From JBCCTX01 sp964468435 (GTDB taxonomy: Bacteria; Bacteroidota; Bacteroidia; J057): DNA of 64,000 nt. The position numbers and the translations under genes are program-made. Shown piece by piece: positions 19,922 to 28,785 of this stretch (the first letter of the stretch is position 1; each line of letters starts with the position of its first letter). Under the pieces are notes generated by a model, which was not told the DNA's origin, made no database searches, and saw only the letters and a program-made list of their open reading frames with translations. The stretch is from NCBI GenBank assembly GCA_964468435.1, contig CAYXVE010000001.1:248001-312000 (forward strand), written 5' to 3'.

Positions 19922-20247
19922 GCTCTTTCAGACTACCCGCGTACCCGCGATATTCTTAAAAAATATGTCTCTTCCATAGTCACCAATATGGGTAAAAAGA
20001 GTGATACAAACTTGGGACATGTAGCCTTAGGAGTACTCAACCAGGTATTGCGTTCGTTATTGGCCAGATAGTATCCTTTACTTAAAGATTGCGAAGACCA
20101 AAAACCCGAGGATGTTTCCTCGCCTGAGCACGAGCGCAAATGGGAACACGCGGCAGTGCTCCGCCAGGAGATTGCCAGGTGAGGGAAAAGCTGATCGTTC
20201 AAGCAGATGTGTTGGCCGAGGCATTGGCAATCAGTAAGTTGTATTGA
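19922..20247 (+). pseudogene. Decayed gene of unknown family
   Basis: In a 726-bp gap (19665-20390) the plus strand reads protein-like text: SSIVTNMGKKSDTNLGHVAL continues to NQVLRSLLAR, then an in-frame TAG, then more text through HERKWEHAAVLRQEIAR. A frameshift at about 20180 then leads into VREKLIVQADVLAEALAISK and a stop. Repairing one stop and one -1 shift would give a helical protein of about 105 residues. I do not recognise the family. Compositional character matches the neighbours. Confidence 0.45.
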
Positions 20248-20390
20248 TATATGATGAATGTAAGTGCAAGCTTTGTGGCTTATGTTTTGAAATAGGGATG
20301 GAACTTCACGAGGAGGCCAACAAAAAGTGCTTTATTGCCAGTTAGGTAAATTTTTCCGTAGAGCATAAGCCAGCAATTAGCATCTGGAAT

Positions 20391-23330
20391 TCATGAGGGG
20401 TTCTGCTCTGGGGATCGTTCTAATATTTTTCCCGCCATATTACAGGTATCGTGCAGTGCGCCTGAGATGAATCTGGGCAATGCCTCAATCCAGGCTTTGG
20501 GCAAACACGTATGTACCATTTCGTAGAGATGGGTGTGGATCTCATCTGAATGGAGAAATTGTTCTGTCACGTGTAATTGTAACAAGCTTCCTCTGAGCAG
20601 GTCATTATCGAGCTGAGCTTCATTGGGGTTGTGACTACCGCCGTAGCTTCTCTCAATCTGCAAAACTTGTCCTGACTTGTGCAGTGGGTAGGGACGTAAG
20701 GTCTGGTGTACCTGTCGATTAATCTCAAGGTCTGCTTGCTGGGCGATGTTATGTAAGTATTCATTTGCTTCATGTAGTAGCCTATCCGTCTTTTCTTGAT
20801 GGGCAGAGCGTATATCGACAGATAATCTCAGGTTTTTATGGATGCTCATGAAGTCAATTAATTCCAGAGAATGCCCAAAAATACCTTCTCCACCCGCACT
20901 TATTCTGGGATGAAGGCTGTGAATGATCCATGCATGGAGCTGGTTGATCAGGAGCTCTTTTTGCTCGTCTTCAAGGGGTTCACCCATGACTCCCAGCGAC
21001 AAGGAAGCACTTTCTGGTATCACATTGCGATTGGTACCCGGTAGAAGTTTGATATCTCCAATTATCGGTTTGAGCTGCGTCTGATGGGCCTGATTGTGAT
21101 CATTGATCAACTTTACAAAATACTGAGCCAATCTGGCAGCAGCCACCCCAGGATCTCTCCTGTCTTTGAGCAAAGTTGCTCCAGCATGATTTTTTTCACC
21201 CTTGAGATGACATCTTACAGCCATGGAAACTGATATCTGTTCAGATGATTCAGGCATTCCTTCCATAATTCCCACAGTAATTCTCAATTCACTAAAACGT
21301 TCCTCCATCGATAGCCTTCTCAGGTATAGATTGAAATCCAGTGCATGTGATTCTGACGGGTAGCCTTCAAAGATAAAATCTTCCTGATAGATGCCCATGA
21401 TGGTATCCACCAGCACAAGGGGTATATGGTGTGTGTCTAGGACTGGGCCTTGTTCGATATGACGTTCGTAGGTATGTGGGGTAAAAAATAATCTCGGATC
21501 GATACAGGATTGCAACAGATCATCGGGTGTTTGTGATGGGGATAGGGTATTGAAAAAATGAACTTTTCCATCCGCTTTAGCTTCGGCCAACTCATACAGC
21601 ATTTCGATGAGTTTTTCTCTGTAGGTTTCCCCCTGGTCATTGTCCATCAGATAGATCGTTTCAGGGAACTGACGGCCAGTAACAGCTGAGGAGCCAGGCA
21701 TGGAAACGCCTTCACCAGTAAAGGTCATTTCCTCTCCTACGAAGGAGGATACCATCAGTGCCCGTGAAGTATAGTTGTGAGGATAAGGGAGTTGAAAATA
21801 TTTTTGAAGGTCGTAGAAAATATGAGTGATTTCTATCCCGGATAATACCCCTAATCTTCCGTCGTATTTACCTCCATCCTTTACAGTGTCTATATGCGAA
21901 CAATGGCAGATAGATCGACTGGAGATATCCTGGAGATGGTTGATGTTTTCCCGAATCCTGGATTTTTGTTCCACATTCAGTAAGAGACCATGGATATTAC
22001 CGACAGCATCGATGAACACTTCCAGGCCAGCCTGGTTCATTTGATTAATCGTTTCAAGTGTAGCGCGTGTAAAGCCCTCATTGAGTGCTCTGGCATCAAT
22101 ACGTTGCTCCTCATCGAGGCTGGCTTTTGCGAGCCTGTCCAGGCGATAGCGCAATCGCTTACTGATCCCCTGGACTTTCTCCAACTGTAAATCCCGTTGC
22201 ATCATAAGATGAAGGGATTTTTCCTTTCGTTGCCAGGCAACCAACTGAAGAAGCGCCCGGTAGTAAGCGATGATCAACTCAGCCTCTGCCAGGGGTGCCA
22301 GTTGTTCCTCTGCCTGATCGGCATCTACCTTTACTTTGCTGTAAATACCTAGAGACGCTACTTGTGCTTCCAATTGCTCTCTAAGCTCTACAGCAGAACC
22401 TTCTCCTTTTTCACGTGCTGTAATTAGATTATCAAATAATTCATCCAGAATATCTCCCTTACCCGTTTCGAACTTTTGCTTCAAAAAAGACTCCCGGTCA
22501 TGCTCATAGATATTGTTGGCGTAGGTCCAGGTCAGTGGATCACCAATACTTCCTGCCGGGGCGCCTGTTAATTCGCGTATAAAAGCGGCGTATTCTTCAT
22601 CATCAAGCTCAGAAAGCAGATCGGGGCGTATAATCTCCGAAATTTCATGCTCCTGTTTGTATGTGAGGTTTTCGATATCCAGCCGGAAATGGCCTAACAG
22701 AGGCGCTGTGAATATCAGTGCTTCATAGTCATTGAGATACTCTCGGATCATCTCCACATCCAGTAGATTTATGGGATTAATCGTGGGGTCGAGAATAAAA
22801 TCGTGGGTCTGACCGATCTGTTCATCCCAAAAATTTACAATAGGGAAAATATGGCTGCGAGCCATGATAAACTGAAGCTCTTTGTTATGAGACAGGACAT
22901 AATCACCAGCATGTATTTGCTGCTTATGGATAGAGACATTGACGGATTTTTCTTCCAGCATTTTTAGCAGGACATCCTGATAGAAGTCTTTGGGATGATA
23001 CAAAGGATTATCAATAATCAGGGCATGGGGGCGTTTGCGGAAATCCTTTTCTTCTAGCGCTTCTGGTGACATATCCCGTTCCATGATCATACCTCTTTTG
23101 ATCGCATAGGGAGGTATGCCCAGTTCTATCAGTTTACGTATAATGATACTGCATTTTTTACCACAACCATACTCCGCTACAGTGTAAGGTAAGGCAAGAT
23201 AAGTTTTGATGATGTTGAGGATATTCTCCTGCTCATCATACAAAGGTAGGCCGGTTGCTTTGTCAAATTCAATCAGCAAATCGAGCGTCTCTTGTTTACC
23301 TTTTATTTCTATCATAAGCACCTTTTTCAT
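20391..23330 (-). CDS. Transglutaminase-like domain fused to M20 N-carbamoyl-amino-acid amidohydrolase
   Basis: This 979-residue protein has no signal peptide. Residues 1-190 read as a transglutaminase-like domain: a Cys60 region (CGKKCSIIIRKLIELGIPPYA), His160 and Asp181 (DFILDPT) give a Cys-His-Asp triad in the expected order. Residues 190-425 are a helical linker with charged, partly coiled-coil segments. Residues 430-979 are an M20-family amidohydrolase of the carbamoylase/allantoate type: His479 (HIDTV), Asp490 (GGKYDG), Glu533-Glu534, the diagnostic HIEQGPVL (His624), and His960 in SGALHDTCNMA. The second half is predicted to hydrolyse an N-carbamoyl or ureido compound. It is divergent from the symporter/carbamoyltransferase operon, with a 219-bp shared control region. 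The fusion is unusual, and I know no characterised homologue. Confidence 0.8.
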   Translation of the reverse strand: MKKVLMIEIKGKQETLDLLIEFDKATGLPLYDEQENILNIIKTYLALPYTVAEYGCGKKCSIIIRKLIELGIPPYAIKRGMIMERDMSPEALEEKDFRKRPHALIIDNPLYHPKDFYQDVLLKMLEEKSVNVSIHKQQIHAGDYVLSHNKELQFIMARSHIFPIVNFWDEQIGQTHDFILDPTINPINLLDVEMIREYLNDYEALIFTAPLLGHFRLDIENLTYKQEHEISEIIRPDLLSELDDEEYAAFIRELTGAPAGSIGDPLTWTYANNIYEHDRESFLKQKFETGKGDILDELFDNLITAREKGEGSAVELREQLEAQVASLGIYSKVKVDADQAEEQLAPLAEAELIIAYYRALLQLVAWQRKEKSLHLMMQRDLQLEKVQGISKRLRYRLDRLAKASLDEEQRIDARALNEGFTRATLETINQMNQAGLEVFIDAVGNIHGLLLNVEQKSRIRENINHLQDISSRSICHCSHIDTVKDGGKYDGRLGVLSGIEITHIFYDLQKYFQLPYPHNYTSRALMVSSFVGEEMTFTGEGVSMPGSSAVTGRQFPETIYLMDNDQGETYREKLIEMLYELAEAKADGKVHFFNTLSPSQTPDDLLQSCIDPRLFFTPHTYERHIEQGPVLDTHHIPLVLVDTIMGIYQEDFIFEGYPSESHALDFNLYLRRLSMEERFSELRITVGIMEGMPESSEQISVSMAVRCHLKGEKNHAGATLLKDRRDPGVAAARLAQYFVKLINDHNQAHQTQLKPIIGDIKLLPGTNRNVIPESASLSLGVMGEPLEDEQKELLINQLHAWIIHSLHPRISAGGEGIFGHSLELIDFMSIHKNLRLSVDIRSAHQEKTDRLLHEANEYLHNIAQQADLEINRQVHQTLRPYPLHKSGQVLQIERSYGGSHNPNEAQLDNDLLRGSLLQLHVTEQFLHSDEIHTHLYEMVHTCLPKAWIEALPRFISGALHDTCNMAGKILERSPEQNPS

Positions 23331-23428
23331 TTGATCCCAGGCAATATGTCCAAATTTTCAAGAAAGCCCAATTCCCGAATACCCCAAAGCTTTGGAGTGA
23401 TCGTTGTGTGTACTCATTTGGGGAAAAC

Positions 23429-23460
23429 TTGGATATACTCATTTATTTTAGCTATATTTG
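23429..23460 (+). promoter_or_regulatory. Bacteroidota promoter of the symporter/carbamoyltransferase operon
   Basis: TATATTTG at 23453-23460 matches the -7 consensus TAnnTTTG exactly. A TTG at 23429-23431 sits 21 bp upstream, near the expected position of the -33 box. Transcription would begin near 23467, about 80 nt before the first coding region. Confidence 0.55.
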
Positions 23461-23549
23461 CCAAAAAATTTATCATTAACAGTCAAATATTTTAAATAAT
23501 TCTCTTTACCATCATTTTAAGGAAAAAAGACATTCTCTCTATATCTGAA

Positions 23550-24017
23550 TTGTCAAATAATTGTCTCTTTTCAACTAAGCAGAAAGGACCCATACTAGTT
23601 TTCCTATTTGCCATTTTTTTTCTGCACTTTGTAAATGTATCCTCTGCTCAAAGTGTGTATTTTATGTCAGATTCGATCAATACTTCAGAAGATGGCTACA
23701 TCGGGCTATCCTGGGATTCAGAGGCAGAAGGAGGTATATTTGAGCTACAGGAGTCAACATCTGTAGATTTTGAATCCTACAGAGTTGTTTACAAGGGTCC
23801 CGATCTGGCGACTTTCGTTTCTGGCTTAGAGAATGGTCAGTACTTCTATCGGGTACGCAGAAATGATGGAGCCTGGTCATCACCCATCGAATTACAGGTC
23901 AAACATCATACTTTACAGCTGGCTTTCTCACTCTTTGGGTTAGGTGCACTAGTCTTTGTGCTGACTGCATGGGTAATCATCAAGGGTACCCGTGAACAAT
24001 CAGATAAGACGAATTAA
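23550..24017 (+). CDS. Small exported membrane-anchored protein, fibronectin-III-like
   Basis: This 155-residue protein starts with TTG at 23550. I accept this start because it provides a signal peptide (LVFLFAIFFLHFVNVSSAQ); the next ATG would remove it. The middle (about 40-110) is a beta-sandwich resembling a fibronectin type III domain (DGYIGLSWDSEAEGGIFELQ to YFYRVRRNDGAWSSPI). It is followed by one membrane helix (LAFSLFGLGALVFVLTAWVI) and a short charged tail. It begins the operon and ends 3 bp before the symporter start. A sensory or accessory role for the symporter is plausible from position only. Confidence 0.65.
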   Translation: MSNNCLFSTKQKGPILVFLFAIFFLHFVNVSSAQSVYFMSDSINTSEDGYIGLSWDSEAEGGIFELQESTSVDFESYRVVYKGPDLATFVSGLENGQYFYRVRRNDGAWSSPIELQVKHHTLQLAFSLFGLGALVFVLTAWVIIKGTREQSDKTN

Positions 24018-24020
24018 ATT

Positions 24021-25466
24021 ATGGATAAACAAACACATATCATATCGCCAGAGACGGGATGGGTATTAATGGCTATTCTGGGAGTTTTGTGGATAGCGCT
24101 GGGGGTTTATTGGGGAAAAAAAGCCAAGAATATAGAGGGATTTATGCTGGCTGGGCGCAATGTAGGTCTGGCATTTGGAGCAGCAACAGCCATGGCCACC
24201 TGGGTGACATCCAACACGACGATGCTGGCCCCACAATTTGCTCTGCAACTGGGTATCTGGGGAATGATCGCTTACTCTACAGCAGCTTTTGGCCTGATGT
24301 TATTTGCACCATTGGCGAGTCGCATACGTAGATTGATGCCCAATGGATTTACCAGTGGAGATTTTATCCGTTTGCGTTACGGCAAATCTGCCTGGATATT
24401 TTTTTTGATGATCAGTATTTTTTACGGCTTTACCTGGCTGATCAGTATGGGCATGGCTGGAGGGATTCTGATGAATGCCCTGGCAGGTATCCCCTATCAG
24501 GTTGGAATGACCGTCATTATGATTGTATGTGTGATATATACGCTTTTTGGAGGATTGTACGCCGTGATTGGTACGGATTTTATTCAATCCTTAATTATCA
24601 TGGTCGGTATTGTAGTTGTCGGTATCGGTGTATTGACGACCGTGGATTTTGGAACGGTATACAATAATCTTAGCACAGATCGTCCTATGCTGATCAACGC
24701 GTTATTACCTGCATCTATCATAGCCATCTTCAACAATCTCCTATTCGGGTTGGGCGAAGTATTTCACAGCAATGTATGGTGGAGCAGAGCTTTTGCCATG
24801 CGAGAAAAGGTGGGACGGAAAGCATATACGTTGGCCGGATTTTTCTGGCTGCCAGTACCGATAGCCGCTGGGTTCATTGCATTGACTAGTGGTACTTTGG
24901 GAATCAATATCACCAGCCCTGATATGGTGGGGCCGCTGGTAGCAGCTAATGTTCTGGGTAAATTAGGGGCAATTGTTGTGTTTGCCGTATTCTTTTGCTC
25001 GCTGGCATCTAGCATAGATAGCCTGCTTGCTGCAACTTCAGATCTGATCACGGAAGACATATACCGGAAAATGATTAATCCTCGTGCAGATGAAAAGCTG
25101 CTTCGTAAAGTATCTGCAGGGATCATCATCGGACTGGGGGTATTTGCATGGGCCGTATGTATGCCCAGAATCGGTACACTTGCTAGCGTATTATTTTTTG
25201 CAGGCCCCATGGTCGGATCTACGATATGGCCGATCATCACGGGACTATTTTGGAAGAAGGCCAACAAGCAAGGAGCCTTGTGGGGGATGGTGCTTGGTAC
25301 CACGCTAGGACTTTTTGCATACTTCTCGGTAGGCTGGTATACCTCCTCTCTGATAGGTGCCGCAGTCTCGATGGCTACTGTAGTGATATTTACTTATTTG
25401 AAACCTGGAGACTTCAAATGGTATCAGTTGAACGAAGCCAGTCCAGAATCCGTTAACCCAAAGTAA
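24021..25466 (+). CDS. Sodium:solute symporter (SSS family), urea-transporter-like
   Basis: This 481-residue inner-membrane protein has about 13 predicted helices. The SSS signatures include GRNVGLAFGAATAMATW near residues 45-61 and the helix containing FFCSLASSIDSLLAATSDLI near 325-345, which carries sodium-site serines. Parts such as NTTMLAPQFALQLGIWG and LITEDIYRKMINP remind me of the DUR3 urea-permease branch. That would fit the ureido chemistry suggested by the neighbouring enzymes, but it is a resemblance from memory, not an alignment. It is in the middle of a tightly packed operon (gaps of 3 and 4 bp). Confidence 0.88.
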   Translation: MDKQTHIISPETGWVLMAILGVLWIALGVYWGKKAKNIEGFMLAGRNVGLAFGAATAMATWVTSNTTMLAPQFALQLGIWGMIAYSTAAFGLMLFAPLASRIRRLMPNGFTSGDFIRLRYGKSAWIFFLMISIFYGFTWLISMGMAGGILMNALAGIPYQVGMTVIMIVCVIYTLFGGLYAVIGTDFIQSLIIMVGIVVVGIGVLTTVDFGTVYNNLSTDRPMLINALLPASIIAIFNNLLFGLGEVFHSNVWWSRAFAMREKVGRKAYTLAGFFWLPVPIAAGFIALTSGTLGINITSPDMVGPLVAANVLGKLGAIVVFAVFFCSLASSIDSLLAATSDLITEDIYRKMINPRADEKLLRKVSAGIIIGLGVFAWAVCMPRIGTLASVLFFAGPMVGSTIWPIITGLFWKKANKQGALWGMVLGTTLGLFAYFSVGWYTSSLIGAAVSMATVVIFTYLKPGDFKWYQLNEASPESVNPK

Positions 25467-25470
25467 TTAT

Positions 25471-25593
25471 ATGTTATTTCCTGAACCCTTTATATTTATT
25501 TTGATCATTATCTCACTGCTAGGGATTACCGCAGCAGCGATTACGTTGATCGTTTTAGTTATCAGAGATATAAGAACCAAGAATTTATGGTAA
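25471..25593 (+). CDS. 40-residue single-pass membrane peptide
   Basis: ATG at 25471 opens 40 codons ending TAA at 25593. The peptide is one long hydrophobic helix (PFIFILIIISLLGITAAAIT continuing LIVLVI) with a positively charged tail (RDIRTKNLW). It starts 4 bp after the symporter stop and its end overlaps the start of the carbamoyltransferase by 7 bp (ATGGTAA), so it is well placed for coupled translation. Some transporters have such small subunits. The function here is unknown, but the packing argues that it is real. Confidence 0.6.
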   Translation: MLFPEPFIFILIIISLLGITAAAITLIVLVIRDIRTKNLW

Positions 25594-26675
25594 CCAGTAA
25601 ATTCAATCCGGAAGAAGACCGATTAAAAATAGATCCACTGGAATCGGAAGGGTTAAACCCTGATCCTGGCCAGTTGATCAAAGAGGATACTATTAATCTG
25701 GACATCCTCAAACGTTTGGTAGGGCAAAGCGTTCTGTCTGTCCATCAGTTTGATAAAGAACTGGTACTCGAGTTGTGCAAGTTTGCTGCATTACTTGAGT
25801 CGACAGAAATTGCCAGTAATCATCCTTTGGATGGGAAGATTGTCGTAACGGCTTTTTTTGAGGCGAGTACCCGTACCAGACTTTCATTTGAAAGTGCAGT
25901 ATTGAGGTTGGACGGGAAAATTATCAGCATACAGGATGGGAAAGTGACAGGAGTCGCCAAAGGAGAGTCTTTGGAGGACATCGGCGAGATGTTCAATGCC
26001 TATGCTGACATTGTAGTTGTGCGTCATCCCGAGACTGATTCGCTGGAGCGAATCTCCAGAAACCTTCGCATACCGCTAATCAATGCTGGCAACGGTTCGG
26101 GTGAACATCCCACACAGGCACTGGCAGACTGGTTTGCCATACTCAAGTGGAAACCCGGACTCAAAAACAGTCTGCCGGACCAGCAAAAAATTCACCTGGG
26201 CATTATGGGTACTCCAGGGAGTATGCGTGCAGTAAACTCTTTCCTGCAAATGTCTATGTTGTTTAAAGACAACATTCAGCATATTTCTATTGTATCAGAG
26301 ATGGCAGATCCATTGGGTGAATATCTTAACAAGCTGCTGGAGAGGTCTGGTATAAGGTTTAACATTACGAATAATATCAATGAAGTAGTCAGCGACTTGG
26401 ATGTCATTTACATGAACTCGATAGCATTTCTGGGAGACAGCTATAAATCACTGGATTCCCGTTTTAAGCTCAACACTGATACCGAGCTTAAAAAGAGTGC
26501 TGTGGTATTGCATCCACTGGCGCGGTTGGATGAACTCGATCCCATGTTGGATGGTACACATCACAATTTGTACTTTACGCAAGCTCACGGCGCTGTATTT
26601 GTACGGCAGGCCCTGTTTATATCTATTTTGAATCGTTTTGAGCGTTTACCTCAGGATAAAATACCCAGAGAATAA
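25587..26675 (+). CDS. Aspartate-carbamoyltransferase-like enzyme with altered amino-acid site
   Basis: This 362-residue cytoplasmic protein is clearly related to PyrB. The carbamoyl-phosphate motif STRTR (94-98), a lysine in the 80s loop (K125, KGES), HPTQ (174-177) and HPLAR (309-313) are all present. In E. coli PyrB, Arg229 and Gln231 (YMTRVQ) bind the aspartate side chain. The equivalent stretch here is YMNSIAFLG (275-283), lacking both, while the Arg167 equivalent (R214) is kept. PyrB's HPLPR is HPLAR. The extra N terminus (about 35 residues) is unusual. I infer a carbamoyltransferase for an amino acid other than aspartate. It is in an operon with a symporter and an asparagine-synthetase-like enzyme, not with pyrimidine genes. 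Confidence 0.82.
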   Translation: MVTSKFNPEEDRLKIDPLESEGLNPDPGQLIKEDTINLDILKRLVGQSVLSVHQFDKELVLELCKFAALLESTEIASNHPLDGKIVVTAFFEASTRTRLSFESAVLRLDGKIISIQDGKVTGVAKGESLEDIGEMFNAYADIVVVRHPETDSLERISRNLRIPLINAGNGSGEHPTQALADWFAILKWKPGLKNSLPDQQKIHLGIMGTPGSMRAVNSFLQMSMLFKDNIQHISIVSEMADPLGEYLNKLLERSGIRFNITNNINEVVSDLDVIYMNSIAFLGDSYKSLDSRFKLNTDTELKKSAVVLHPLARLDELDPMLDGTHHNLYFTQAHGAVFVRQALFISILNRFERLPQDKIPRE

Positions 26676-28639
26676 TGTGTGGAATTACTGGATACTGGAA
26701 TGTCGAAGGACTGGAACCTGAGGCAGAAGTACGACTAGCAAACATGACCAAGACCCTGCATCACAGAGGGCCTGATGGTTATGGATATTATATAGATCTA
26801 CAGAAAGGTCTTGCCATGGGACATGCAAGGTTATCCATTATTGACCTCCATACGGGAGATCAGCCCTTATTTAGCCAAGACCGACAACAGGTGATCACGG
26901 TTAATGGAGAATTTTATGACTATAAAAAGATCCGAACAAATCTGAGGCTGGAGGGAGTCGCTTTCACGACAAAGTCAGATAGTGAAATTGCGCTGCCGCT
27001 GTACAAGAAGCATGGCCTGGACTTTGTACAGCATTTGCGGGGAGAATTTGCCTTTGCATTGTACGATGCAGAACAGGAGCGTCTGATCTTGGTCAGGGAT
27101 CGCTTCGGTATCAAACCCTTGTTTTATCACGTACATAACCGGAGGATTTACTGGGGGTCTGAAATCAAGTCTATATTTGCCCATCCGAAAGTTGAGCGGA
27201 AGTTTTCCGCACAGGCATTGTTGCATCAACTGATGCATACAATGGTGCCAGGCACCAGTGCCTTTGAGGGTATTCATGCCCTGCAACCCGGGCACATGCT
27301 TATCGTTCAGAAGCATGGTAATGGCTTTGACATTCAGGATCATACCTACTGGGATCTCGACTACCCACTCGAAGATGAGCGGGATCTGGGTAAACCAGCG
27401 GAATATCATATCGGCCAGGTACAAGAAAAATTGCTGGAGGCTTTAGCCTTGAGACTAGAGGCGGATGTACCGGTAGGATGCTACCTGTCTGGTGGGATCG
27501 ATTCCTGCTCGATGTTGGGACTGGCATCATCCATGCAGCAATCGCCTGTACAGGCATTTACCATCAGCTTTGACAACAAAGATTATGATGAGGCACATAT
27601 TGCCAAAGAAATGGCTGAGCGCGTAAAAGCTGTTCAGGAGCAGATTGAACTTTCTGCTGGAGACCTTTATGGTGATAACTATGTGAAGACCATGTGGCAT
27701 TCAGAACGTACATTCTACAATACCCTAGGTGTGGCAAAATGGTGTATGAGTAAGCGGGTAAATGAATGTGGGTATCGTGTAGTGGTGACGGGAGAAGGAT
27801 CAGATGAGTTATTTGGAGGATACCCTGCTTTCAAGCGGGACATGCTCAAGCATGGGCACAAAGGAAAAAATAAGGAAGAGATAGCATCCTACCGTAAGTT
27901 GATGGAGGAAACCAACAAGCTTTTCAGGGGAGCTATCTTATCAGAGGACCAGGTCTCTCATCCTGCTATGGATGACGTTTGTGGTTTCACTCCTTCATGG
28001 ATTCAACCCTGGATACAGACCCTGGAAATCGCAAGGCCTTTACTGCACGATGATGTACTGGCACAATTGGAGGGATATGATCCCATTGAGGCGATTGCAC
28101 ATGCATTTGACAGAGATCAGATCACCGGGAGACATCCACTAGATATCGTTCAGTATACCTGGAGCAAGACCATGCTGGAATGCCAGATTCTCAACTGGGG
28201 GGGCGATAGGGTAGACATGGCCAATTCTATGGAATCCCGGCCTGCTTTTCTGGATCACCATGTAGCAGAAATGGCCAGGGAAATTCCCCCTCATGAACGT
28301 ATTCACGGAAACACTGAAAAATGGGTATTGCGTGAGGCGATGAAACATATACTGCCAGAAGTGCTATACAAAAGGGAAAAATTTGCCTTTATGGCACCTC
28401 CCGGGCATACGGAGAAGAAAAAGCAAATTGCCCTTCAGAAACTTTTGGATACCTATGTGAATGAAGATTTTGTTAAAGATGCTGGAATATTTGATCCCGA
28501 TAGGTTACATAACTTTATCAAAGCATATAAAGCAGATCAGGATCCGGTATCGCTTGTGAGGAAAGATGCTCTAATGAATCATTTGCTGGGATTGCAGATC
28601 CTTCATAAGCAGTTTATCAGTCAACCTGTGGGTGTATGA
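26675..28639 (+). CDS. asnB: Glutamine-dependent asparagine synthetase-like enzyme
   Basis: This 654-residue protein has the AsnB layout. The class II glutaminase domain (1-210) has the nucleophile Cys2 (MCGITGYWN), the RGPDG loop and NGEFYDY. The ATP-pyrophosphatase domain has SGGIDS at 272-277 and GEGSDELFGGYPAF near 371-384. These suggest ATP-dependent amidation of a carboxylate with ammonia from glutamine. It starts inside the preceding gene's stop codon (TAATG), so translation is coupled. The length is longer than E. coli AsnB (554) and typical of the long clade that includes amide-forming enzymes of other pathways. Substrate may be aspartate or a carbamoyl-amino acid from the adjacent enzyme; this cannot be resolved by eye. 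Confidence 0.9.
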   Translation: MCGITGYWNVEGLEPEAEVRLANMTKTLHHRGPDGYGYYIDLQKGLAMGHARLSIIDLHTGDQPLFSQDRQQVITVNGEFYDYKKIRTNLRLEGVAFTTKSDSEIALPLYKKHGLDFVQHLRGEFAFALYDAEQERLILVRDRFGIKPLFYHVHNRRIYWGSEIKSIFAHPKVERKFSAQALLHQLMHTMVPGTSAFEGIHALQPGHMLIVQKHGNGFDIQDHTYWDLDYPLEDERDLGKPAEYHIGQVQEKLLEALALRLEADVPVGCYLSGGIDSCSMLGLASSMQQSPVQAFTISFDNKDYDEAHIAKEMAERVKAVQEQIELSAGDLYGDNYVKTMWHSERTFYNTLGVAKWCMSKRVNECGYRVVVTGEGSDELFGGYPAFKRDMLKHGHKGKNKEEIASYRKLMEETNKLFRGAILSEDQVSHPAMDDVCGFTPSWIQPWIQTLEIARPLLHDDVLAQLEGYDPIEAIAHAFDRDQITGRHPLDIVQYTWSKTMLECQILNWGGDRVDMANSMESRPAFLDHHVAEMAREIPPHERIHGNTEKWVLREAMKHILPEVLYKREKFAFMAPPGHTEKKKQIALQKLLDTYVNEDFVKDAGIFDPDRLHNFIKAYKADQDPVSLVRKDALMNHLLGLQILHKQFISQPVGV

Positions 28640-28646
28640 TATCCCA

Positions 28647-28668
28647 GGGCCGCGTCGTGATGCGGCCC
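28647..28668 (+). terminator. GC-rich hairpin after the asnB-like gene
   Basis: GGGCCGC (28647-28653) and GCGGCCC (28662-28668) form a perfect 7-bp stem with an 8-nt loop, starting 7 bp after the stop codon. There is no T run, so it may be a weak terminator or a 3' stabiliser. Confidence 0.5.
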
Positions 28669-28785
28669 AGAGATTCACATAATATGGACCTCACAAAACC
28701 TGCATAACAGGCATAAATCCCTGTTTCTGCATTTGTGCATTGACTTTTGATTGAACACCTATCGTCAGTGATAAGTTCAAAAGTT

